Below, one piece after another: positions 1-4,822 of a stretch of DNA of 5,229 bases. Below the pieces are notes generated by a model. That model ran no database searches. It saw only the letters and a list, made by a program, of their open reading frames with translations, and was not told where the DNA came from. Numbering within the stretch: position 1 is the first letter of the stretch; every line of letters starts with the position of its first letter. Source of the stretch: Vulcanimicrobiota bacterium (GTDB lineage Bacteria; Eremiobacterota; Eremiobacteria; Baltobacterales; Baltobacteraceae); assembly GCA_030042755.1 (NCBI GenBank), contig JASHZC010000306.1, positions 1 through 5,229 of the forward strand, in the 5' to 3' direction. The position numbers and the translations under genes are program-made.

Positions 1-279
1 ACGGCGGATGGCGTGGGCACCCTCATCGTCAGCCAGGCCGCGTGCACGCTCGTCAATGGCATGCAGCGCTGTTTACCTTACGCACTCGTATTACGCCAGC
101 ACGGGGATCACACGATCATGTTCGATCACGGAGCGATCTATTTGAACACATCGGGTGAGTCGCATCAGCTTCCGCGCTCGTCGAAAGTGGTACCCGCCAA
201 CGGTATTCTCGCATTACTCATGACGCGCCGAGGAACGTACATTTCGATCAGCGGCGAGCTAGACGGGGTGAGCAAATGA
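1..279 (+). CDS. 3' end of an unknown protein (partial)
   Basis: The frame is open from the left edge and ends at TGA 277-279. The visible 92 residues have no signal peptide. A GTG at 13 could be a start, but the frame continues upstream of it and no ribosome binding site can be judged, so this is most likely the C-terminal part of a longer protein. The segment has two cysteines near its beginning (AACTLVNGMQRC) and alternating polar/hydrophobic stretches such as YALVLRQ, GAIYLNTSG and GTYISISGELDG, which suggests a beta-rich fold, possibly extracytoplasmic. The stop overlaps the next start by 4 bp (ATGA, 276-279), so the two genes are probably co-transcribed and coupled. I do not recognise the family. 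Confidence is high that it codes and nil on function. Confidence 0.8.
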   Translation, partial: TADGVGTLIVSQAACTLVNGMQRCLPYALVLRQHGDHTIMFDHGAIYLNTSGESHQLPRSSKVVPANGILALLMTRRGTYISISGELDGVSK

Positions 280-857
280 AAATCGCAGCTTCGCTTCTCG
301 CAGGAATCACGATATGCGCGCTTCCTCTCGCGGCGGTAGCGCAACACGGTGGCCAATCGCATCCGGCTCCCGCTCCGCATCAACAGGCGCCGCGCTCTGC
401 GCCAAGTCGTCCGGCAGCGCCGTCGCACCAGGGATTCAATCTTCCGCACGACGTGCAGCCGTCGCGGCCTGGAGGAGGTCCGGCGGTCCAACACATGCCG
501 TCGTATCAAGCTCGTCCGCCGGCGCGCGGCCGTCCGATCGGAAATCCGCGCGGGTGGTCGCACCCGTGGCAATGGAACGGCGGCATCGCGTGGGCACCCG
601 CACCGCTGTACTGGGGCGGCGGTTTTTGGGGTCCGTTCGCATTCGGTCTAGCCTTGGGCGCGTACATCGTTCAGCCGGAAACGCCGGGCTACACCTTACT
701 CGAGAATTACGGATTGACTCAAACTCCGTGCGGACCGCCGAATCTCGTCGTCATTTACGGTCCTGACGGAAGCGAGATTTGCGCGTATCCAAACAATCTC
801 GTCGCACCGGGCGAATACGAAGTCGACCCAACAACGCTCACCCTCGTATCGTACTGA
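276..857 (+). CDS. small exported Pro/His-rich, Trp/Gly-rich protein of unknown function
   Basis: A 193-aa protein whose start overlaps the previous stop (ATGA). A GGGGTG purine-rich site at 265-270 lies 5 nt before the ATG. Residues 1-22 form a clear Sec signal peptide: Lys2, then a hydrophobic core, then an AVA-type cleavage site. Residues 23-85 are low complexity, rich in Pro, His, Gln and Ala. Residues 93-120 are rich in Trp and Gly (WSHPWQWNGG, LYWGGGFWGP), followed by a hydrophobic Gly/Ala stretch at 119-132. The C-terminal third looks like a small folded domain with two cysteines (Cys152, Cys169) that could form a disulfide outside the cytoplasm. Cell-envelope or surface location is inferred from the signal peptide and composition. 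The hydrophobic stretch is short for a second membrane span but possible. No enzyme motif is visible and no function is assigned. Downstream lie an inverted repeat and a terminator hairpin. Confidence 0.85.
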   Translation: MKIAASLLAGITICALPLAAVAQHGGQSHPAPAPHQQAPRSAPSRPAAPSHQGFNLPHDVQPSRPGGGPAVQHMPSYQARPPARGRPIGNPRGWSHPWQWNGGIAWAPAPLYWGGGFWGPFAFGLALGAYIVQPETPGYTLLENYGLTQTPCGPPNLVVIYGPDGSEICAYPNNLVAPGEYEVDPTTLTLVSY

Positions 858-908
858 TCGCTTCTGCTGCGCACCGTGCGCCTAAGTCCCGTTACCCGAA
901 GACGCCCG

Positions 909-931
909 AAAAGCCGCATCCTGCGGCTTTT
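909..931. terminator. bidirectional intrinsic terminator
   Basis: A perfect 10-bp stem (AAAAGCCGCA / TGCGGCTTTT) with a 3-nt TCC loop. The GC core is flanked by an A-tract on the left and a T-tract on the right, so it reads as a Rho-independent terminator in both directions. It serves the + gene ending at 857 (52 nt away) and the - operon ending at 1044 (about 113 nt away). It sits inside the larger inverted-repeat element. Confidence 0.75.
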
Positions 932-942
932 CTACTTCGTCA

Positions 943-995
943 CTTTTTGCGCAGAACGAAGTTTTGAAGTTCCCCTCCAGGGAAGGCGCAAAAAG
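943..995. repeat. inner inverted-repeat arm with nested hairpin
   Basis: CTTTTTGCGC at 943-952 is perfectly complementary to GCGCAAAAAG at 986-995. Between them TTCCC (970-974) and GGGAA (980-984) form a second small hairpin. It is one of the two internal arms of the 864-1040 element. The CTTTTTGCGC block follows the 38-bp arm in both halves when each is read away from its gene, which suggests the halves are diverged inverted copies. Confidence 0.65.
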
Positions 996-1043
996 CTGAA
1001 GCCTTCAGGTACCGGAACTTAGACGCACGGTGCGCAGCAGTAG

Positions 1044-2060
1044 CTACCACCCGCCGCCGGCGTCGCCGCCGCCGCCAAAACCGCCGCCGCCGCCGTCGAA
1101 TCCGCCGCCACCGAAGCCTCCACCGCTCCAATCGCCGCCGCTTGCGGCGCCCATATCGGCCTGCCCAGCGTCGCTGCCCCAGCCACCGGCATCAGCGCCA
1201 CCGCCCCACGATCCGCCTTGGTCGACCGGCATGACGTTGCCGCCCGGTTGCTGGACGATCGTCCGATTTCCACCGAACATTTCGTTGCCGAGCCACGCAC
1301 CGCCGAGGCCGCCGAGCAATCCGCTCCAAAAGCTGCCTCCGCCGCCGTAGTAGCCGGGGCCGTAGCCGTATCCGCCGTAACCAGGTCCGCCTGGTGCCGG
1401 TCCACCGGGTGCCGGTCCGCCCGGTCCCGGTCCGTAGCGTGGGCCGGACATCGACCGCATGATCGAGCGAAGCACGAAGTAGCCGATGACGATGAACAAA
1501 ATAATGGTGAACACGGAAACGTGTGATCCTCTGCGTTGGAATGTAGTGGTTGCCGGTACGGCAGGATAATTCGCTGCGCCGCCCGCAGCCGCAGGCGCGT
1601 TCGCACTATTCATGTGCGCGCGAAAGACGTTCAAAATGCCATTGACTGCCGTTGTAATCCCACCATCGTAATCCTCATCTTTGAATTGCGATTCCATCGA
1701 TTGCCGGATTGAAACGATCGTCGGCTCGGGGAAGAATTGCGCGGTAGCTGGGCCCGGAACGATGATGTCGCGACGGTCATCCTTCGCAATGAAAATGAGG
1801 ATGCCGTTGATCGACTGCTGCTGGAAGACGGTTTGAGCTGCGCTTTGCAGATCGTTGCCGTTTAACGACGGGACCGTCACGACGACGATTTGTTTGCCCG
1901 TCTGCGCCGTGAAGTTGCCGATCTGCTGGTTCAGTTGCGCAACGGTCGAAGCTGAGAAGAGCCCCGCACCATCCTGTACCGGGGTCGTGTCCGCGAGGGC
2001 CGGCGCCACGCTCGTCAATACGCTGAGCGCGAGGGCGGCCAAGGGTGCAAAGCGGTTCAT
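1044..2060 (-). CDS. TPM-domain exported membrane protein with long Gly-rich C-terminus (YgcG-like)
   Basis: A 338-aa protein starting at ATG 2060. The open frame extends further upstream, but only through Arg-rich sequence overlapping other genes, and the chosen start gives a clean signal peptide (residues 1-23, cleavage after ALA). Residues about 27-147 form a TPM domain: VQDGAGLFS near the start, a TGKQIVVVTVPSLNG strand-turn, INGILIFIAKDDRR, and FKDEDYDGGITTAVNGI near the end. TPM proteins such as YgcG and Psb32 are exported, usually membrane-tethered, with roles ranging from photosystem repair to unknown envelope functions. Residues 181-197 are a transmembrane span. From about 204 the protein is Gly/Pro- then Gly/Trp/Asp-rich, ending in GGGW. 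This signal peptide, TPM, one span, Gly-rich tail order is typical of bacterial TPM proteins. It is the last gene of the - operon. The family call is firm; the function is not. Confidence 0.9.
   Translation of the reverse strand: MNRFAPLAALALSVLTSVAPALADTTPVQDGAGLFSASTVAQLNQQIGNFTAQTGKQIVVVTVPSLNGNDLQSAAQTVFQQQSINGILIFIAKDDRRDIIVPGPATAQFFPEPTIVSIRQSMESQFKDEDYDGGITTAVNGILNVFRAHMNSANAPAAAGGAANYPAVPATTTFQRRGSHVSVFTIILFIVIGYFVLRSIMRSMSGPRYGPGPGGPAPGGPAPGGPGYGGYGYGPGYYGGGGSFWSGLLGGLGGAWLGNEMFGGNRTIVQQPGGNVMPVDQGGSWGGGADAGGWGSDAGQADMGAASGGDWSGGGFGGGGFDGGGGGFGGGGDAGGGW
1393..1437 (-). repeat. 15-bp coding tandem repeat (about 3 units)
   Basis: Three consecutive 15-bp units (GGTGCCGGTCCACCG and two variants at 1408 and 1423) encode a repeated PAPGG-type pentapeptide in the linker after the membrane span of the TPM protein. 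Such a repeat is prone to length change by slippage. Confidence 0.7.
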
Positions 2061-2075
2061 AATGCTCGTTCGAGT

Positions 2076-2080
2076 CCTCC
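2076..2080 (-). promoter_or_regulatory. strong but distant Shine-Dalgarno for the TPM gene
   Basis: GGAGG on the - strand lies 15 nt before the ATG at 2060, longer than the usual 5-9 nt. The spacer contains CTCGAACGAG (2074-2065), which could fold into a tiny hairpin and shorten the effective spacing. No other start lies closer in frame. Confidence 0.5.
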
Positions 2081-2113
2081 GCCGACTAGTATCAGCGACC
2101 CGGCTGTGGTGTT

Positions 2114-2260
2114 TCACCGGACGACGGCAAGCGCGATGACGCCGCCGGCAACGCTGAACGCGAAGATGACGATAAACGCCCAGACGAACAGGCGCTTCCA
2201 GAAATCCTTGCTCGCCCGGCTCGCGCGGGTTTCGTGGTTTACTCGGGTGCGGTTGCTCAT
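2114..2260 (-). CDS. 48-aa single-pass membrane protein, unknown
   Basis: A small ORF whose ATG (2260-2258) overlaps the rsfS stop in an ATGA arrangement, so translational coupling to rsfS is likely. The N-terminal 23 residues are basic and polar (several Arg, one His, ending KDFWKR), followed by an uninterrupted hydrophobic segment at about 24-47 (LFVWAFIVIFAF, then VAGGVIALAVV) and a final Arg. This predicts one transmembrane helix with the N-terminus probably inside (positive-inside rule). Codon use is GC-rich like its neighbours. Its shape resembles the membrane anchor at the start of LytR-CpsA-Psr proteins, which I recall as common rsfS neighbours in some Gram-positives, but no catalytic domain follows. 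It may be an independent small membrane protein or a remnant of such a gene. Function unknown. Confidence 0.65.
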   Translation of the reverse strand: MSNRTRVNHETRASRASKDFWKRLFVWAFIVIFAFSVAGGVIALAVVR

Positions 2261-2589
2261 GAGGTCTGCGCCTGCCGTTTCTCGGCTTCACTCCAAAGCC
2301 GTTCGAGATTGTAAAATTGACGCTGATCGGGAGTGAAGACGTTGACGATGATATTCCCGAGGTCGATGAGTATCCAGCCTCCGTCGGCGTAGCCCTCCGT
2401 CCGCGTGACCGGCAACCCCCGATCTTGGCAACGTTGGACGACGGCGTCGGCGATCGCGCGCGTTTGAATTTTGGATCGTCCGGTGACTAGGGCAAAGGTA
2501 TCGGCGAGGATCGTGCGGCCGGCAACGTCGATCGCAACGAAATCTTCGCCCTTCTTTTCGAGTACGGCGTCGCGTACGACGTCGATCAA
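2257..2589 (-). CDS. rsfS: ribosomal silencing factor RsfS (Iojap/YbeB family)
   Basis: A 110-aa protein that matches the RsfS family along its length: AVLEKKGEDFVAIDV near the N-terminus, ADTFALVTGRS then RAIADAVV in the middle, and DGGWILIDLGNIIVNVF followed by FYNLERLW at the C-terminus. RsfS binds uL14 on the 50S subunit and blocks joining to 30S, damping translation in starvation. The annotated start is TTG at 2589, 1 nt after the yqeK stop, consistent with reinitiation. However, GAGGAG at 2611-2606 is spaced 7 nt from an in-frame ATC at 2598 and 16 nt from the TTG, so the protein may begin three codons earlier. Two histidines present in the E. coli protein as I recall it (SSRHV, VIVHV) read Gln42/Thr43 and Asn83 here. 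Downstream it overlaps the 48-aa gene by 4 bp. Confidence 0.95.
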   Translation of the reverse strand: MIDVVRDAVLEKKGEDFVAIDVAGRTILADTFALVTGRSKIQTRAIADAVVQRCQDRGLPVTRTEGYADGGWILIDLGNIIVNVFTPDQRQFYNLERLWSEAEKRQAQTS

Positions 2590-2590
2590 T

Positions 2591-3151
2591 TCAGCGATGG
2601 TGTAACTCCTCTAGATCTTGGTGACGCAGCGATTCGAGCGCGGCCAGCGTTTGCGGTGCGGGGACGCGCCCTTTCCGGCGATAGTGGTCGATCGTGTTCT
2701 CGATCGTCGCGATGGTTGCCGAGCGAAGATCGACGAGCGCGTTCTCCCAAAGAGCTTCGCGTTCCGGAAAGGTGCGATGCGGTTCGAGCGAATCCGCAAG
2801 ATACACGACGCAATCGAGCGGCGACATATCGGCGGCGCCAAGCGTGTGTTTTTCGATCGCGGAAAGAATCTGACGGTCTTCGACTCCGAAGAGCTCCTTC
2901 GCCAGCGCCGCTCCGAGCGGAGCGTGCAACACGGTCGGATGCGCGCGTTCAAACGCGCCGATCGGGATGCCGCGCGCCTGACTTTCTTCGATCAACCGTT
3001 GCGCTGGGTACAACCGGGCGAGATCGTGGAGCAGGCCGGCGATGCGCGCTTTTGCCGCATCCAGGCCGTGGCGCTGCGCGAGGGCGTCGCCGCAGCGCGC
3101 CACGCGGACGACATGTTCGTACCGATGATCCTGATCGATGTGTGCGCGCAC
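2591..3151 (-). CDS. yqeK: YqeK-family HD-domain hydrolase (predicted Ap4A hydrolase)
   Basis: A 186-aa HD-domain protein counted from GTG 3151. The metal-binding pattern is visible: His13 (HRYEH), His42-Asp43 (GLLHD), His76 (VLHAPLGA), His102 (EKHTLG) and Asp120 (YLADSLEP). This is the YqeK arrangement; characterised YqeK enzymes cleave diadenosine tetraphosphate symmetrically to two ADP. YqeK normally sits next to rsfS, as here, often with nadD, which is absent. The start is uncertain. The frame stays open back to the rimI stop, and the extra codons (3178-3152, beginning LTYVELARAV) look like the amphipathic first helix found before HRY in relatives such as B. subtilis YqeK. No ATG, GTG or TTG lies in that extension, only CTG at 3178 and ATA at 3187, and no Shine-Dalgarno precedes the GTG. 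Confidence 0.92.
   Translation of the reverse strand: MRAHIDQDHRYEHVVRVARCGDALAQRHGLDAAKARIAGLLHDLARLYPAQRLIEESQARGIPIGAFERAHPTVLHAPLGAALAKELFGVEDRQILSAIEKHTLGAADMSPLDCVVYLADSLEPHRTFPEREALWENALVDLRSATIATIENTIDHYRRKGRVPAPQTLAALESLRHQDLEELHHR
2606..2611 (-). promoter_or_regulatory. Shine-Dalgarno of rsfS, inside the end of yqeK
   Basis: GAGGAG on the - strand, within the last codons of yqeK. It is ideally spaced (7 nt) from an in-frame ATC at 2598-2596 but 16 nt from the TTG at 2589. It decides between a rare ATC start and a reinitiation TTG start. Confidence 0.5.
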
Positions 3152-3183
3152 CGCTCGCGCAAGTTCAACGTACGTCAGCTTCG

Positions 3184-3720
3184 TTATGCCAGGCGGGAAC
3201 GCAGCGCTTCCAGGCGCGCGCGGTAGAGTTCACCTTTGAGGTTGCCCGCCCACATGACCAGGGCGTTCTCGTTGTTGTCGCTATAGTAGCCTTTGCGCGT
3301 GGTCACCGTCGTGAAGCCGTACTTGCGATAGAGTTGTTGTGCGCTGACGTTGCTCTCACGCACCTCGAGCGTCATCCACGACGCCCCACGCTCGATCGCA
3401 TCGTCGAGAAGGTACAGCAGGAGTCTCTCGCCATAACCGCATCCGCGATGCGACGGATCCACCGCGATCGTCGTGATATGCGAGTCTTCGAAAATTACCC
3501 AAATACCGCCGTATCCGACGACCTTTCCCGCTACGCGGCCGACGAAATAATGCGCGAGCTTGTTGGTATGCAACTCGTTGTAAAACGCATCCGACGGCCA
3601 CGTCGTCGAGAACGAAGCGCGCTCGATTGCGAGAACGTCGTGAACGTCACCCGGCGTCATCGGCGCGATCGTAAGAGGTTGTGGCCGACCGGAACTGGCG
3701 CGCGAGAGCTCAGCCTTCAT
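3184..3720 (-). CDS. rimI: RimI-type GNAT N-acetyltransferase (ribosomal protein bS18 alanine acetyltransferase)
   Basis: A 178-aa GNAT protein. The acetyl-CoA binding motif R-x-x-G-x-G is at Arg92-Gly97 (HRGCGYGERL), preceded by ITTIAVDPS. LEVRESNVSAQQLYRKYGF is diagnostic of RimI. Glu119 and Tyr131 are 12 residues apart, matching the catalytic base and acid pair Glu103/Tyr115 described for RimI. The family acetylates the N-terminal alanine of bS18, and some members have wider N-terminal specificity. It has an N-terminal extension of about 15 residues and an Arg/Leu-rich C-terminal helix compared with the 148-aa E. coli enzyme. The ATG overlaps the tsaB stop (ATGA, 3717-3720), so coupling is likely. 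A tsaB-rimI pairing is a recurrent arrangement, often with tsaD, which is not seen here. Confidence 0.95.
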   Translation of the reverse strand: MKAELSRASSGRPQPLTIAPMTPGDVHDVLAIERASFSTTWPSDAFYNELHTNKLAHYFVGRVAGKVVGYGGIWVIFEDSHITTIAVDPSHRGCGYGERLLLYLLDDAIERGASWMTLEVRESNVSAQQLYRKYGFTTVTTRKGYYSDNNENALVMWAGNLKGELYRARLEALRSRLA

Positions 3721-4385
3721 GTAATGCGCGGCGAACGGAAATCCGGAACTTTCGCGGCTGGAAGTTCACCGTAGTCGGCACGCACTTCGTGCGCGCTCGC
3801 AGCCGGGCGCGCCGTTGTGCCCGCCAACGCGATACTCGCGGCGGGCGGCGTTAGAATCGGCGCCAAGGGTCTCACAGTCCACCCGGCTTCGGCGAGCATC
3901 GCAAGCACGTCCTCCGGCGCCCCGATAACCTCCAAAACTCCCGGGATGCGGCTGCCGAGCAGCTGGTCGATCACTTCCCGCGTCCACCCCGAGGCCCGGG
4001 CGATACCGTCCGGCAACCGCAAGCGGGCCGAAATGACGCCGGTTCGGCCGACGACAACCGAAAGCACCGTGGACAGATTGAGGCCGTATTCGAGGGCGTC
4101 GAAGGAGGAAATGGGCACGAGAGGGCGCTCCCATGCCTGGGCCAACGACTTGGCGTAAGCGATGGTGATGCGCAGACCGGTGAAGCCGCCCGGCCCAACT
4201 CCCACCGCGATCCGGTCGAGATCGCGAGGCGAAACTCCGGCGCTGCGGAGCGATTCCGTTACGGCGACTAGACCGCCCTCGAGCGCAACGTTTCCATCGA
4301 GCGCTCGCGAGGCGACGACCTGCCCGTCGCGAGCGATTGCCGCCGAGAAGCCACCCAGCGCACCGTCGAGACCGAGAACGATCAC
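3717..4385 (-). CDS. tsaB: tRNA t6A37 threonylcarbamoyltransferase complex subunit TsaB
   Basis: A 222-aa protein of ASKHA fold. Its start is GTG 4385, which overlaps the tsaE stop (GTGA, 4382-4385) and gives the expected N-terminal strand MIVLGLDGA. The open frame reaches further upstream, but only through Arg-rich sequence inside tsaE. The hallmark GVGPGGFTGLR at 62-72, followed by AYAKSLA, matches the TsaB/YeaZ motif, with Gly67 where Ser is usual (PGSFTG). PISSFDALEYG at 91-101 is also characteristic. TsaB does not bind ATP productively; it bridges TsaD and TsaE in the complex that transfers threonylcarbamoyl to A37 of ANN-decoding tRNAs. The length is normal for the family. Its partner tsaE is directly upstream and tsaD must lie elsewhere. 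Confidence 0.95.
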   Translation of the reverse strand: MIVLGLDGALGGFSAAIARDGQVVASRALDGNVALEGGLVAVTESLRSAGVSPRDLDRIAVGVGPGGFTGLRITIAYAKSLAQAWERPLVPISSFDALEYGLNLSTVLSVVVGRTGVISARLRLPDGIARASGWTREVIDQLLGSRIPGVLEVIGAPEDVLAMLAEAGWTVRPLAPILTPPAASIALAGTTARPAASAHEVRADYGELPAAKVPDFRSPRIT

Positions 4386-4822
4386 GCAGGCGATCCAACC
4401 GTCACGGTCCGCGGCTGGTCGCCCGACCCTTCGATCGTCACCTCGAACCGGCGGGCCGGAACGAGCGACGGGGCGTGCGTCCACCACTCGACAAAGGCGA
4501 TAGACGCGCCATCGAAGGCTTCTTCGAGCCCGAGCTCGCGCAAGTCGGTTGGATTCTCGACGCGGTAGAGGTCGAGATGATCGATCGGCGGATCCCCCGG
4601 ATAGCGATGCCAAAACGTGAAGGTCGGGCTCGTGGTTTGATCCTCGCCATGACGCGCTCGAACCGCCGCCCGGACGAACGTCGTTTTTCCGGACCCAAGC
4701 TCGCCGGATAGCGCGACGACGTCGCCCGGTAGCAGCGAACGCGCGAACGTTGCCGCAAAATCCTCAAAGGCGTCGAGCGTTGGGAAAGTCTGCCACGCGG
4801 TTCCGGCGAAGCTATCGCTCAT
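4382..4822 (-). CDS. tsaE: tRNA t6A37 biosynthesis ATPase TsaE
   Basis: A 146-aa P-loop ATPase. Walker A GELGSGKTT lies at 40-48, preceded by LLPGDVVALS. SPTFTF at 65-70 and HLDLYR at 82-87 are TsaE signatures, and AFVEWW at 109-114 is the conserved strand with Glu and Trp. TsaE hydrolyses ATP to reset the TsaB-TsaD complex between rounds of t6A formation. It is the first gene of the - operon and overlaps tsaB by 4 bp. Its ATG (4822-4820) overlaps the start of a divergent ORF on the other strand, so its promoter and ribosome binding site must lie inside that ORF. No clear Shine-Dalgarno is visible just upstream. A candidate promoter lies at 4878-4906. Confidence 0.95.
   Translation of the reverse strand: MSDSFAGTAWQTFPTLDAFEDFAATFARSLLPGDVVALSGELGSGKTTFVRAAVRARHGEDQTTSPTFTFWHRYPGDPPIDHLDLYRVENPTDLRELGLEEAFDGASIAFVEWWTHAPSLVPARRFEVTIEGSGDQPRTVTVGSPA

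Larger units (their letters stand above)
864..1040. repeat. nested inverted-repeat element between convergent genes
   Basis: The arms 864-901 and 1003-1040 are 38-bp inverted repeats matching at 34 of 38 positions. Between them lie a perfect 10-bp hairpin (909-918/922-931), a perfect 10-bp pair (943-952/986-995, CTTTTTGCGC) and, inside that pair, a 5-bp hairpin (970-974/980-984). As RNA the whole would fold into an outer stem with two internal arms. The element fills nearly all the space between the two convergent stop codons, beginning 6 nt after one and ending 3 nt before the other. It could be a MITE- or BIME-like mobile repeat, two inverted copies of a dispersed intergenic repeat, or a structured 3' untranslated region. 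No target-site duplication is visible at its ends. Confidence 0.75.

Noticed and set aside
779..1131. Two small ORFs on opposite strands with similar peptides (AAHRAPKSRYPK / AAHRASKFRYLK)
   Set aside because: The likeness is explained by the 38-bp inverted DNA repeat at 864-901/1003-1040. Neither frame otherwise looks coding.
1030..1350. Proline-rich 106-aa + strand ORF
   Set aside because: It is the reverse complement of the Gly-rich tail of the TPM protein, and its composition follows from GGN codons read backwards.
1393..1437. Short regular repeats as a CRISPR array
   Set aside because: The 15-bp units are contiguous with no spacers and encode a Pro/Gly linker in frame.
2078..2116. Possible promoter before the TPM gene (GTGAAA-18-GATACT on the - strand)
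   Set aside because: Each hexamer matches only 4 of 6 and the gene is already inside an operon, which is too weak to list.
2061..2291. Longer TPM protein starting at 2291
   Set aside because: The added 77 residues are Arg/Pro-rich, overlap rsfS and the 48-aa gene, and would bury the signal peptide.
2656..3774. Long (372-aa) + strand ORF opposite yqeK, rimI and tsaB
   Set aside because: It is Arg-rich with no recognisable motif and runs antisense to three clearly identified genes. High-GC DNA gives such shadows.
4386..4613. Longer TsaB starting at 4613
   Set aside because: The extra residues are an out-of-frame reading of tsaE. The GTG at 4385 gives the family N-terminus and a GTGA overlap.
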